A program made the translations under genes and the position numbers. The notes under the pieces were generated by a model. The model ran no database searches and was not told the origin of the DNA. It worked only from the letters and a program-made list of their open reading frames with translations. Below, one piece after another: positions 54,501 through 60,273 of a stretch of DNA of 64,000 nt (positions are counted from its first letter, which is position 1; every line of letters starts with the position of its first letter). The stretch is taken from assembly GCA_029582155.1 (NCBI GenBank), contig CM055898.1, positions 29,706,745 to 29,770,744 on the forward strand, in the 5' to 3' direction. This DNA comes from Panopea generosa. Its lineage: Eukaryota > Mollusca > Bivalvia > Adapedonta > Hiatellidae.

Positions 54501-55821
54501 CAGAATGTAAAAATCAATGTCCATCTCTGGGCCAAGTAAGCTAAGTCATTAGCGTATCTGACTATCAATCAAGGGATCATGTGTTTGGATCTCTGCCCAG
54601 TCACATTCACAGTGATGATTGATATACAACTTTACTCCTCAGTGTCATTCATCTCACCTCTAATACAAGTAGGAAAATTCATCAGTAACTTGCGGAGATG
54701 GATGTGCTATAATACTGGTTAACCTTCCAGTATCCTAGGGAAGATAGGCCTGGTTAACTGATTAGCCCTCGATGGCATAAAAATATAGCTTTATATTCAA
54801 ACAAGCAATGTCCATCACACAAATACAGGAGATATGAATGCAAACTTTGTATAGGTTTACAGATTGAGTTTTGTCGTGTATGTACATATACCATAATACA
54901 GAAGTCATAAAATTTTATATGAAGAAAGTGTGCACTTTTTTATTTTTTGATTATTTTAATTCTACAAAGTATAAAATTGTCAAATTTGAAACATAAGAAT
55001 ATAGGTTGTTACAGTTTATAGCCACAACGAAAAACAGTCGAACTACATCGTATGGCTAGTTATTATGTAATAGCCTGAATTGTTATTTTGCAGGATTTTC
55101 ACATGGAACATGTATACATATTAAGTACAAGTGGCCAAACTTGTTTTCTCTACATTCTTTCATACATGTATAGTACGAATATCATTGTAGATTTTGAAAA
55201 TTTATAACAGCGAATATGCCACGACTATCAGTATGTCAGCCACAATGTTACGTGCATTCCATGTGGTGACATATTTTAGAAGTTATCAGACAATATGCGG
55301 TCATAACATATATTAATGAAAAATTTACATATTTTTGAAACAAATTACAGTGAATCTACGCAAGAAAACATCCCTTTGGCTATTTGTGTATTTTTTATTT
55401 TGACCTCTAATCCATGTTGATGCGTCGTACGTTTTATCCAAATTCAAAACAATAAAATAAACTTATTGGTTAGAAAGGTAATTGAATAAGCTAAAAATTT
55501 ATACCACACATGATAGTTTTCCATCATTGACTTTTCAGAAAATCAAAAATATAAATGTGCACACTTTCTTTTGCGTTTGAGTATATAAAAAAGAAAGACA
55601 AAATAAGATAATTTCTGGAGTTTACTCGGTTTTGATATATGAATTTATTTCTTGTTGACTGTTTACAGGATCCCATTCAGGACTTCACAACGCCCATGAA
55701 GGGAATCCATGACTGGTTTAGTATATCTAAGATTGAGGGAAAGAGAGAAGAAATCCGAGATCTAATTATAGACTTGAAGGAGAAACAAGAGAGTAAATCT
55801 GAGGTGAAGGACAACACTTAA
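24449..55821 (+). CDS. SENP6: SENP6-like SUMO protease, 19 coding exons (whole gene span)
   Basis: A C48/ULP-family isopeptidase that should trim poly-SUMO chains in the nucleus. Joining the 19 exons listed below gives one open frame of about 1,541-1,544 codons; all junction phases agree. Residues ~95-503 are Q/N-rich. RG/RGG patches lie at ~510-525 and in exon 8. A Cys4 motif (CQFC...CESC) begins exon 8. A SENP6/7-type N-terminal domain covers ~905-1020. The protease domain starts at '[12 protein letters not shown]' (~1130). Catalytic His is in HAHWFLAII (~1243), Asp in IIIFDS (~1430), Gln and Cys in QQNNFSDCG (~1475, ~1481). The ~187 residues between His and Asp include the insertion that marks the SENP6/7 branch. 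'GPSRSRIV' and '[10 protein letters not shown]' resemble vertebrate SENP6 more than SENP7, but one invertebrate gene may be ancestral to both. Least certain are exon 1 and the exon 3 and 4 donors. Confidence 0.9.
24640..25701. other. Intron 1: repeat fragments and a short hairpin
   Basis: 'cttaatgaaacccctga' (24745-24761) is the inverse of 'caggggtttcatta' at about 21350, probably a shared element end. 'atcgtaaaagtt' (25195-25206) pairs with 'aacttttacgat' (25227-25238), a perfect 12-bp stem. Nothing coding was seen. Confidence 0.4.
25702..25923 (+). mobile_element. TTAA-flanked palindromic MITE (piggyBac-type), copy A
   Basis: Starts CCCTTTACTCCATAGATACG and ends ATATGAAGTAAAGGG, flanked by TTAA on both sides (25698-25701, 25924-25927). 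The centre contains a perfect palindrome, 'gttcagattgctcg' + 'taacgagcaatctgaac'. TTAA duplication and CCCT ends fit a non-autonomous piggyBac derivative (inference). The right end lies 49 bp before SENP6 exon 2. Confidence 0.8.
25973..26153 (+). CDS. SENP6: SENP6-like exon 2
   Basis: Acceptor 'tttttccaatccag' and donor GTAAGT. Encodes '[19 protein letters not shown]' and a Q/N/G-rich stretch to 'PDALAKE'. Enters with two bases and leaves two, which exon 3 completes as Glu. Low-complexity, likely disordered. Confidence 0.8.
26993..28020 (+). repeat. 26-bp minisatellite in intron 2 (~40 copies)
   Basis: The unit is about 'tttgtcaggatcatatttct' + 'accatc', with 'agtatttttgcc' variants. The period is 26 bp, so all three frames run open across it without coding for anything. 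Each unit contains a pyrimidine-rich 'tttgtcag/g', which looks like a 3' splice site. The array stops 33 bp before the exon 3 acceptor. Confidence 0.85.
28054..29279 (+). CDS. SENP6: SENP6-like exon 3, Q-rich
   Basis: Acceptor 'tttattatttag'. The 408 codons include a poly-Q run (28198-28230, CAA/CAG mixed), more Q clusters near 28390 and 28705, and S/N/P-rich linkers. The last part is more ordered ('[19 protein letters not shown]'). The donor used is GTAAGT at 29280. A second good donor, GTAAGC at 29265, is in the same phase and would remove five residues. No recognised domain. Confidence 0.85.
29280..31218. other. Intron 3, left part
   Basis: AT-rich and non-coding. A segment ending at about 31015 in 'caggcccttgtgggcctcttgtt' has a small hairpin followed by CTCTTGTT, like other elements here. 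Its left limit is not visible. Confidence 0.4.
31219..32512 (+). mobile_element. Tandem-core non-autonomous element in intron 3
   Basis: Begins AGCTTGTCTTTTTG, then 'gaagagctattgtcatgc' and 'ggcgtcgtcgttg'. It ends in 'gcacccgcttgcggtgctc' + TTGTTT, a hairpin and CTCTTGTT end. The start resembles that of the elements at 40733 and 49951 ('gagagctattgtcatga'). Two core units with 'actcatgttacagtgac' lie at 31.3-31.55 kb, followed by the T-rich array. Confidence 0.6.
31735..32400 (+). repeat. ~105-bp T-rich/C-rich tandem array, ~6 copies
   Basis: Each unit has a poly-T stretch, 'ttttgtattaaatcaaatac', 'ttcaactttgttactgac' and 'aaagaccctcacccctacc'. The landmark 'tttgtattaaatcaaa' recurs near 31926, 32035, 32133, 32233 and 32348. 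It lies inside the element above. Confidence 0.75.
32675..32825 (+). CDS. SENP6: SENP6-like exon 4, RG-rich
   Basis: Acceptor 'ggatatatttcag'. Encodes '[20 protein letters not shown]' and 'GRGRGQQ', an RG/RGG box of the kind that binds RNA and is arginine-methylated. Exon 5 needs two bases from this exon. GTATTT at 32826 and GTCAGT at 32814 both give that phase; the end shown uses the former, like the exon 5 donor. Confidence 0.7.
33101..34083. mobile_element. hAT-type non-autonomous transposon in intron 4
   Basis: A perfect 16-bp terminal inverted repeat, CAGGCCTTCTAAAATT, opens the element, and its complement closes it at 34083. An 8-bp target duplication, TTGTATAT, flanks it (33093-33100 and 34084-34091). 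An 8-bp duplication with CAG...CTG ends is the hAT signature. The 983-bp interior is more CpG-rich than its surroundings and encodes no transposase. It contains several 'cggtcc' motifs near both ends. Confidence 0.85.
34229..34528 (+). CDS. SENP6: SENP6-like exon 5
   Basis: Acceptor 'ggtaatctacag', donor GTATTT. Encodes '[20 protein letters not shown]' through '[15 protein letters not shown]'. Rich in Q, P and R with no recognised fold. The two trailing bases join exon 6 in phase as Arg. Confidence 0.8.
34921..35769 (-). mobile_element. TTAA-flanked element, longer relative (copy B)
   Basis: Flanked by TTAA (34917-34920, 35770-35773). The left end, TCCTTTACTTCATATAG, mirrors the right end, TTTGAAGTAAAGGG. 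The ends match the short palindromic MITEs, but the ~850-bp interior differs and lacks their central palindrome. A minus-strand open frame in it (35582-35890) has no recognisable domain. Confidence 0.6.
35945..36145 (+). repeat. Unnamed dispersed repeat, copy 2
   Basis: Counterpart of 1505-1725 on the same strand, sharing 'tcattttccttagacaag', 'ttgtatttactta' and 'caacactatgtgg' in order. Family unknown. Confidence 0.45.
36186..36375 (-). mobile_element. TTAA-type palindromic MITE, truncated copy C
   Basis: Contains the central palindrome 'cagattgctcgttacgagca' and the end ATATGAAGTAAAGGG, but not the opposite end. A perfect 20-bp direct repeat, 'gactattataatgttataaa', lies just outside it (from 36162 and from 36382), far longer than a TTAA duplication. 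Confidence 0.65.
36576..36822 (+). mobile_element. GGCCATCC MITE, copy 1 (intron 5)
   Basis: Opens GGCCATCCTTAAAAAAA and closes TTTTTTTAAGGATGGCC, with interior 'tgtttgctatgctcagaccc', 'tgcaattttgagtgagtagg' and 'ggagcatggcaaacaa'. A second copy in the same orientation is at 43291-43537. Superfamily not assigned. Confidence 0.75.
37106..37161 (+). CDS. SENP6: SENP6-like exon 6
   Basis: Acceptor 'tatatatttcag', donor GTGAGA. Encodes '[18 protein letters not shown]', a short acidic linker. One trailing base plus GT of exon 7 gives Gly. Confidence 0.75.
37427..37503 (+). CDS. SENP6: SENP6-like exon 7
   Basis: Acceptor 'acgtatattcag', donor GTATGT. Encodes '[20 protein letters not shown]' and 'LPNIPK', an acidic linker. 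Ends in phase 0, as exon 8 requires. Confidence 0.8.
37563..37877 (+). mobile_element. Intact tRNA-derived SINE with 14-bp target duplication (intron 7)
   Basis: The head GCGGCGTGGTCTAGTGGTAA has an A-box and 'GGTCGTGGGTTCAATCCC' a B-box. The 'CCGC-CTCGCAC-GCGG' arm would carry a CGC (Ala) anticodon. The body runs to 'gaaagcgacgctaaacacc' and a CAA-repeat tail. CAGATTTAACACAG flanks it on both sides (37549-37562, 37878-37891) without mismatch, so insertion was recent. A decayed relative is at about 60490-60720. Confidence 0.9.
37892..39085. other. Intron 7, remainder
   Basis: AT-rich intronic sequence. No repeat array, RNA gene or coding frame recognised. Confidence 0.5.
39086..39697 (+). 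CDS. SENP6: SENP6-like exon 8, zinc-ribbon-like motif and RG patch
   Basis: Acceptor 'ttttgattcag', donor GTACGA, 204 codons, phase 0 at both ends. Starts '[20 protein letters not shown]' followed by 'CESCKRKF', a C-x2-C...C-x2-C set that could bind zinc. Then come basic KRRK and a second RG patch, '[14 protein letters not shown]'. An acidic '[13 protein letters not shown]' lies about 10 residues on, with 'VTISS' just before it, so it may be a SUMO-interacting motif (inference). Confidence 0.85.
39940..40087 (+). CDS. SENP6: SENP6-like exon 9
   Basis: Acceptor 'accgcaaacacag', donor GTAAAT. Encodes '[19 protein letters not shown]' and '[18 protein letters not shown]', which aligns by pattern with the start of the N-terminal folded domain of vertebrate SENP6 (its 'ILNCRSIRVGTL...IEPVIF' region). 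One trailing base joins exon 10 as Gly. Confidence 0.85.
40733..41994 (+). mobile_element. Seven-core form of a non-autonomous element (intron 9)
   Basis: Begins AGCTTGCTGGGACGAAG, then 'gagagctattgtcatgaccc'. It ends 'cagaggcgagctttgttgtc' + 'ttctgacagctcttgtta'. Between them a core with 'atatctatgcaaccactcat' and 'attttggcacagttatgac' repeats seven times (landmark at 40840, 41011, 41182, 41359, 41524, 41689, 41827; step 138-177 bp). The single-core version is at 49951-50229. Open frames across it are incidental. Helitron-related 'pearl'-like ancestry is inference. Confidence 0.8.
42754..42957 (+). CDS. SENP6: SENP6-like exon 10
   Basis: Acceptor 'aatgatatttcag', donor GTATGT. Encodes '[20 protein letters not shown]' and '[20 protein letters not shown]', the second half of the N-terminal folded domain. 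One trailing base plus AT of exon 11 gives Asp. Confidence 0.85.
43291..43537 (+). mobile_element. GGCCATCC MITE, copy 2 (intron 10)
   Basis: Matches 36576-36822 throughout with moderate divergence. The ends are 'ctaggctatccttaaaaa' and 'ttttttaaggatggccctag'. Confidence 0.7.
43903..44262 (+). repeat. 18-19-bp minisatellite in intron 10 (~19 copies)
   Basis: The unit is 'ccagttgtcatcatataa' with 'cattatgta' and 'catatga' variants, and some units one base longer. Open frames on both strands are products of the repeat. A degenerate 'attcatttattt' stretch at 44640-44750 follows before exon 11. Confidence 0.85.
44765..45092 (+). CDS. SENP6: SENP6-like exon 11
   Basis: Acceptor 'ccaattttttcccag', donor GTATGT. 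Encodes '[20 protein letters not shown]' through '[18 protein letters not shown]' and ends '[17 protein letters not shown]'. The last block is the lead into the protease domain ('IFIGPVEKLIVYPPPP' in the vertebrate protein). An SPSP cluster may be phosphorylated. Confidence 0.85.
45480..46560 (+). repeat. Degenerate tandem-core region in intron 11 ('pearl'-like)
   Basis: Blocks such as 'ccatggagttatgggccttt', 'ccattgagttatggcctttt' and 'ggtggagttatggcccttt' recur with intervening 'ccaaactt' segments, the layout of the other core arrays. One TA-flanked MITE is nested inside it. Limits are approximate. Confidence 0.5.
45737..45912 (+). mobile_element. TA-flanked MITE, copy 3, nested in the core array
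   Basis: CAGTCAAACCTGTCTTAAG opens it and ACACAGGTTTTACTG closes it. TA flanks lie at 45735-45736 and 45913-45914. Same family as 311-484. Confidence 0.7.
46668..46784 (+). CDS. SENP6: SENP6-like exon 12, start of protease domain
   Basis: Acceptor 'atttatttacag', donor GTAAGT. Encodes '[20 protein letters not shown]' and '[19 protein letters not shown]', very close to the vertebrate SENP6 start of the catalytic domain. The FLND..ID segment helps bind SUMO in this family. Confidence 0.95.
46900..47700 (+). mobile_element. Intron 12: SINE fragments
   Basis: 'aaaaaatgacgttaaactcg' (47000-47020) is a SINE-type 3' end. 'gaaagttcaccagtaacttgc' (about 47445) and 'gaaagttatcagttacatc' to 'gtgctcaagtactggttaatc' (47593-47645) match the body of the SINEs at 53605 and 54526. 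All are partial and their limits are approximate. Confidence 0.45.
47775..47900 (+). CDS. SENP6: SENP6-like exon 13
   Basis: Acceptor 'gttctaatttgcag', donor GTAAGT. Encodes '[20 protein letters not shown]' and '[12 protein letters not shown]', the conserved FSSFFYKRL helix of the protease domain. Confidence 0.95.
47901..48906. other. Intron 13
   Basis: AT-rich intronic sequence with nothing recognised beyond splice sites. Confidence 0.5.
48907..48999 (+). CDS. SENP6: SENP6-like exon 14
   Basis: Acceptor 'acttctgttaccag', donor GTATGT. Encodes '[20 protein letters not shown]' and '[10 protein letters not shown]', matching the family's [17 protein letters not shown] block. The split codon CA/T at the exon 15 junction is the His before the catalytic HW. 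Confidence 0.95.
49032..49266 (-). mobile_element. TTAA-flanked palindromic MITE, copy D (intron 14)
   Basis: Complete: TTAA at 49028-49031 and 49267-49270, CCCTTTACTTCATAAAG at one end and TTTGGAGTAAAGGG at the other, with the 'gttcagattgctcattacaa' centre. The 'tttggacacctctaatatag' block is duplicated. It begins 32 bp after exon 14. Confidence 0.85.
49292..49516 (+). mobile_element. Decayed SINE-like repeat (intron 14)
   Basis: Contains 'aaggtcattggtagagtcgc', an A-box-like region, and ends 'gttgaaaatggtgttgaaccc', resembling the 3' end at about 47000-47020. Diverged; assignment tentative. Confidence 0.35.
49705..49873 (+). CDS. SENP6: SENP6-like exon 15, catalytic His
   Basis: Acceptor 'tactttttgttcag', donor GTAAAG. 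Encodes '[20 protein letters not shown]'. The His codon (49709-49711) before Trp is the general base of the His-Asp-Cys triad. The exon then enters a Pro/Thr-rich and acidic stretch, the start of the insertion between His and Asp. Confidence 0.95.
49951..50229 (+). mobile_element. Single-core form of the 40.7-kb element (intron 15)
   Basis: AGCTTGCCGGGATGAAG start, 'gagagctattgtcatgatcc', one 'atatctatgcaaccactcat' core, and the same 'cagaggcgagctttgttgg' ... 'ctcttgtt' end as at 40733-41994. It is 279 bp long. Seven cores there and one here, with shared ends, define the element's limits. Confidence 0.8.
50464..50772 (+). CDS. SENP6: SENP6-like exon 16, acidic insertion
   Basis: Acceptor 'cattgtttcttaaag', donor GTATGT, 103 codons in phase 0. 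E/S/T-rich ('[19 protein letters not shown]') and ending 'TIKYPVICK'. The acidic part lies where SENP6/7 proteins carry a long insertion between catalytic His and Asp. The 'PVICK' end matches 'KPTICK' ahead of the Asp strand in the vertebrate protein. Confidence 0.9.
51562..52025 (+). repeat. ~78-bp tandem array in intron 16 (~6 copies)
   Basis: The unit contains 'tgtctcactgattacctgtt', 'tgtcactcttggctaaatc' and 'ttgcatgtgggagcc'. The landmark 'ctcactg' lies at 51568, 51668, 51748, 51824, 51899 and 51979. A two-copy 57-bp repeat with 'gttttatcactgtaaagt' follows at 52035-52150, then CT-rich runs at 52250-52300. Confidence 0.85.
52337..52404 (+). CDS. SENP6: SENP6-like exon 17
   Basis: Acceptor 'cttgatgttttacag', donor GTGAGT. 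Encodes '[20 protein letters not shown]'. Ends with CA, which G of exon 18 completes to Gln. This short exon belongs to the insertion and could be skipped only with a frame change, as its length is not a multiple of three. Confidence 0.75.
52762..53005 (+). mobile_element. tRNA-Lys-like SINE, decayed copy (intron 17)
   Basis: 'acccggtaagctcagtcaag' head, 'aaagttatcagtcacttgc' body and 'ataacgctaaatatt' 3' end match the two better copies downstream. No target duplication was seen. Confidence 0.65.
53605..53897 (+). mobile_element. tRNA-Lys-like SINE with target duplication (intron 17)
   Basis: The head 'gggcccgattaagtcgatta' is followed by 'gcatctgactatcaatcc' and the B-box 'gtgagtttgaatcccc'. 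The body ends 'aatgacgctaaatatt' with an (AATC)n tail. A 13-bp duplication, TTATTTACWGTGA, flanks it (53592-53604, 53898-53910; one mismatch). The architecture is like bivalve SINEs such as RUDI, but the family name is unproven. Confidence 0.85.
54132..54345 (+). CDS. SENP6: SENP6-like exon 18, catalytic Asp, Gln and Cys
   Basis: Acceptor 'ccatttttattttcag', donor GTATGA. Encodes '[20 protein letters not shown]' with catalytic Asp (54151-54153). It ends '[20 protein letters not shown]' with the oxyanion Gln and the nucleophile Cys (54304-54306). All residues needed for activity are present. Confidence 0.97.
54526..54805 (+). mobile_element. tRNA-Lys-like SINE with target duplication (intron 18)
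   Basis: Same family as 53605-53897. CAATGTCCATC is duplicated at 54515-54525 and 54806-54816. The head is 'gggccaagtaagctaagtca' and the body ends 'gatggcataaaaatatagc'. Confidence 0.8.
54817..55668. other. Intron 18, remainder
   Basis: AT-rich intronic sequence with no repeat or coding frame recognised. Confidence 0.5.
55669..55821 (+). CDS. SENP6: SENP6-like exon 19, C terminus and stop
   Basis: Acceptor 'gttgactgtttacag'. Encodes '[20 protein letters not shown]' and '[20 protein letters not shown]', ending in TAA. The 'WF...KREEIR.LI..L' block is the usual end of the SENP6 domain. Confidence 0.95.
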   Translation, partial: DPIQDFTTPMKGIHDWFSISKIEGKREEIRDLIIDLKEKQESKSEVKDNT

Positions 55822-56445
55822 TGGCTGATTGAGTGATATTAATTAGACTTGAGTCTGTGTACAGTATGAACATATAAGGTAATACTAAGTGTTGGATATT
55901 GTTGGTTACAATTGGATACTCTTCAGTCTTCACAGGGAACCAGAATTGTTGGATACTCTTCAGTACAGACTGGGAACCTGTACTGTTGTATACTCTTCAG
56001 TTCAGACTGGCATCCAGAATTGTCCAAACAAGGAACAATTAGTATCTGTCCAACTTGGAACTAATATTGGTACATTACAGTCTGTACTGGGTACCAATAT
56101 TGGTACTCAACAGTCTATATCGGGAACTAAAATTGGTACTCTACAGTTTGTACAGGGAACCCATTTTACTGGACACTGTTCAGCCTATACAGGAAGCCGT
56201 TGTTTGGATACACCAGTTTGGACAGCGATCCATGTGTTTGATTCACTACAACTTAAACTTGAGGCAGAAGAATTATCCAGCCTAAATACATGCATGAACA
56301 TTGATATTCAGATAACGGACATCATGGAGGTCTGTCGATCTAAGATACATAACACATGAATGATGTTTGGGAGACATAATTCTCTACTGTGAATTGGGCA
56401 TGTCTGCCAATCGCATGCAACAAATAAAGATTAAATCATTTTGTT
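55822..56445 (+). terminator. Probable 3'UTR and poly(A) signal
   Basis: AATAAA at 56423-56428 is followed by GT-rich 'ttttgttgtgac', a usable cleavage context about 600 bp after the stop. A repeat of about 33-37 bp ('ggatactcttcagt' + 'gggaaccagaattg') fills 55910-56170. A 156-codon frame (55889-56359) crosses it and reads as an 11-residue repeat ('LGTNIGTLQSV'). I treat that frame as incidental. Confidence 0.55.
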
Positions 56446-56589
56446 GTGACTGCCCAGCGTGGGGCATGATAATTGATTATGGTTCTATAGAAAATTATGC
56501 CAAGACTGATGAAATGTCAATTAGGCACTGGTAAGACATCAGTTGTCCTGGAATGTAGATGAAAAATGTGAAACTGTTAACAATACTGT

Positions 56590-56960
56590 GTTCCACACAA
56601 ACTCTGTTCAGGAGTCCAGGTGGGAAGTGGGAATGTAGATACATTATGTGTTACTCAGATTCAGTTCAGTAATTTAGTATGAAAATAAGAATCTAAAAAC
56701 AGTATGTGTTATATACAGATTCTGTCCTGCAGTTTAGGTGGGAAGTGAGAAACTGGAAACAGTAAACAGTATATGTTACACAGATTCTGTCCTGGAGTCT
56801 AGGTGGGAAGTGTGAAACTGGAAACCGTAAACAGTATATGTTACACAGATTCTGTCCTAAAGTCTAGGTGGGGGGAAGTGTTACACAGATTCTGTCCTGG
56901 AATCTACATGTAGGTGGGAAGTGTGAAACTGGAAGCTGTAAATTTCATATATTTGTTATC
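56590..56960 (+). repeat. ~65-bp tandem repeat, ~4-5 copies
   Basis: Units contain 'acacagattctgtcctggag', 'tctaggtgggaagtgtgaaac' and 'tggaaaccgtaaacagtatat'. Related single blocks continue to about 57900 ('gatcctgtcctagaatctag'). Confidence 0.7.
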
Positions 56961-57235
56961 GTTATTGTGTTGAAATCTAGGTGGGAAGTGATTATGGACT
57001 ATGCTTCAAACCTGTACGTGACTAGAAACTGTTGCCATGTGTGATTCTGGAACTATTAACTGCCTATATGTGTGTTACACACAGATTTTGTCTTGGATTT
57101 TATGTGGAAAGTGATTATAAATTATGTGACAAGCTTGTGGGAAATCATAATACATAATTGTTGAAGTCTAAATCTAAAAACTGTCAACTAATAGATCTTT
57201 ACATAGAAACTTGGTGGGATAATGGTTGTAACCCT

Positions 57236-57740
57236 GTATGTATATATCTGAAAACTGTACATGCAGTACACATATATCCTGACAACTGTATGTATAGATC
57301 TGGAAACTACATGCAGTACACATAGATCCTGACCTCTGTATGTATAGATCTGGAAACTGTACATGCAGTACACATAGATCAAGACCTCTGTATGTATAGA
57401 TCTGGAAACTGTACATGCAGTACACATTGATCCTGACCTCTGTATGTATAGATACGGAAACTGTACATGCAGTACACATAGATCAAGATCTCTGTATGTA
57501 TAGATCTGGAAACTGACATGCAGTACACATAGATCCTGACCTCTGTATGTATAGATCTGGTAACTGTACATGCAGTACACATAGATCCTGACCTCTGTAT
57601 GTATAGATCTGGTAACTGTACATGCAGTACACATAGATCCTGACCTCTGTATGTATAGATCTTGAAACTACATGCAATACACATAGATCCTGACCTCTGT
57701 ATGTATAGATCTGGAAACTGTACATGCAGTTCACATGGAT
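57236..57740 (+). repeat. ~52-bp minisatellite, ~10 copies
   Basis: The unit is 'tgtatgtatagatctggaaa' + 'ctgtacatgcagtacacata' + 'gatcctgacctc'. Because 52 is not a multiple of three, the long overlapping minus-strand frames here are artefacts. Confidence 0.85.
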
Positions 57741-58550
57741 TCTGACCTGGAATCTAGAGGAGAAGTGAGAATCTACTTTTCAGAACATTCAATATACAAA
57801 GAGTTTGTTGTGGAATCTACATGAAAAGTGTAAATCTAGCTACTATCAACTGATCATTTATTTCAGATAGATCCTGTCCTAGAATCTAGATAGATTATAT
57901 TAAAATCCAGCGTAATGTAGAATTTACCAGCTGTTTTGATAAACAGCTAAATCACTTTCTAGTGTAAATCAACTTGTGCGAGTTAAAGAATGCATTTAAT
58001 AATAATAATATTATTATGTTAATTTAAATGTGGTAAGAGCAAGACTTGAGTCATTGATATTAACTTATAATGGAAACTAAGGATCTGCAAGTTGTTAAAC
58101 ATTTTAACTTGATTATTCTGTCCACTCAAAAATGGAAGCATTTTGCAGAGTTTTAAAAAAACTTAAGCAGGTATTATATATAATGTATACATAAAATTAT
58201 TCAAATAATACAGTAAAGAACATAACTGTTTTAAAAAACACATCACATGTGCTTTATAAGTACTTAACAAGTTTGTGAAAAAACTTAACTGTTATCTTAT
58301 TTTTATATAGTTGTTGAGCAACTATTTGTGCTACACAACAATAAGCATTGCTTTCAGCAAGCTTTCAATGGCATTATGACATTGGGTAATTCTTGAAATA
58401 TTGTATGTGTGCTGTGTACCGACTAAGATTATTTTATATAGTCCTCGTAGTACGTAAGTTTTTATTCCATAGTTTGATTTTTTGTAGTCATTTTGTGATA
58501 CTGACGTGAGGCCAACCAGTTCCAGAACTCTCTCTCTCTGTGAGAGTTTA
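57741..58550. other. Spacer, nothing recognised
   Basis: AT-rich and non-coding, with a short CT run near 58530. Confidence 0.4.
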
Positions 58551-58811
58551 CCCTTTACTCCATAGATACGCGTTTTCCCGCACCAATCACTGAAGGCCTT
58601 TGAAAACAGTGCAGGAAGAGTTCAGATTGATCGTAATGAGCAATCTGAACACTTTCTGCACTTTTTTTCACTCTGTCAGTTAATATAAACATAATTCAAT
58701 ATTAGGTGTCCAAAGGCATCTATATTAGAGGTGTCCAAAGGCCTCGATATTAAAGTTGTTCAAAGGCGTCTATATTAGAGGTGTCCAAAGGCGTCTATAT
58801 GAAGTAAACGG
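58551..58811 (+). mobile_element. TTAA-type palindromic MITE, copy E
   Basis: CCCTTTACTCCATAGATACG start and ATATGAAGTAAACGG end. TTAA is present on the right (58812-58815) and TTTA on the left. The right subterminal block 'aggtgtccaaaggcgtctat' is present in several tandem copies. Confidence 0.8.
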
Positions 58812-59175
58812 TTAAGTGAGGAAGCCGTTACTAGTACCATTAATTAAGTCATTGGTAAGACGAGGCTTACTCACAACCTGTTGTATACAAGGCAGACTGT
58901 CCTCTCAGGCTTCTCCACAGGCCAGGAACACACAGTGCTTTAATTGTCCCCAGCTCTTGAAATTATATAATTACTACTTGGAAATGCCTGTTGTACTTAA
59001 AATCTTTAATTTAACCTTGTGTCTTTTCTCATTTTGATGTACAAGATAAATATTTTTTTTTAACGTTTACAGATTAATACCAAAGTTTATTAATGTACCA
59101 GATAATTCTGTTTTAATCTGCACTCTGCAATAGTTCTCGACCTGGGGGAGGACCTCTGAGCACTTGCGCTCTTAA

Positions 59176-59396
59176 CCCTTTACTCCATAGATACGCGGTT
59201 TCCCGCACCAATCACAGAAGGTCATTGAAAACAGTGCAGGAAGAGTTCAGATTGCTCGTAACAAGCAATCTGAACACTTCCTGCACTGTTTTCCACTCTG
59301 TCAGTTAATATAAACATAATTCACCATTGCTGATACGTGGTGAATTAATGCTTTCAATATTAGAGGTGTCCAAAGGCGTCTATATATAGTAAAATG
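59176..59396 (+). mobile_element. TTAA-type palindromic MITE, copy F
   Basis: TTAA at 59172-59175, CCCTTTACTCCATAGATACG start and the 'cagattgctcgtaacaagca' centre. The right end is degenerate ('atatagtaaaatgctaa'). Confidence 0.75.
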
Positions 59397-60050
59397 CTAA
59401 CCCAGTACTTGAATTCCCTCCTGCGGAGAACCCTATGTATGCTGCACAAAGCCACCAATGTGGTTTGAGCAGCTTAAAAATAAAAATTGCAGGGCACAGA
59501 AACAATATTCTAAACATATTTTTGGTAACTATACTGAATATATACATATACAGAACATTATATTCTACTTGTTTATTAAAGTATTTATGTTACTGTGTAT
59601 ATAACTGTTTTAGAAAAAAGTTGGGATCCCTCTGCCCATGATTGCAGGGTGATTAAGATGAGAGGAATTTACATTAAAATGTGAGATTGCATCAAAACTG
59701 CACTATTTATCTGTGAAATAAACATACTGTATACAAAAGCAACATAGATTATTATTAAGAATGTTATTGATGGAGGATCAGTAGGCATCAAGGACAGTTA
59801 TGATGCTATGAAGTATCATGTGATAAGGGTCATGTGACACCATTGAGAGTCATGTTACATAGCAAGACTTTAGGTATGGGTGATTGGTGGAAGTTCAGTC
59901 AGTTATGAAGTATGTTGAATAAAAGTATCCAGTATATAAGTAATGTCAATGTGTAAAACATGTTTTATTATTGAAATAATTCTTAATGTCGTACAGAATC
60001 TGGTGCAAGAAAATGGCCTAAACTTTTTATTCATTTACATCTTAATTTAA

Positions 60051-60273
60051 CCATTTAATTCATATGGACTTCTTTGAACACCTCTAATATAGAAGGCTTT
60101 TGAAAACAGTGTAGAACCAGTTCTGATTGCTCGTAATGAGCAATCAGAATAGATTCTGCACAATTTTCTTCTCTATCAGAATAAATAGGTAAAATATATC
60201 TATTCATGGAAGTTGACTATGTGTGGCTTTTGAGTTTGGAAGAGTTCAGTTAAAATGCATATGGAGTAAAGAG
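60051..60273 (+). mobile_element. TTAA-flanked palindromic MITE, diverged copy G
   Basis: TTAA at 60047-60050 and 60274-60277. The central palindrome is kept ('ctgattgctcgtaatgagca' then 'atcag'), but the rest is clearly diverged from the other copies, so this is an older insertion. Confidence 0.7.

Noticed and set aside
57174-57734. Four overlapping minus-strand frames rich in 'YVYCMYS' and 'SIHTEV'
   Set aside because: The 52-bp unit makes the same peptides appear in all frames. No start context, homology or non-repeat sequence supports a gene.
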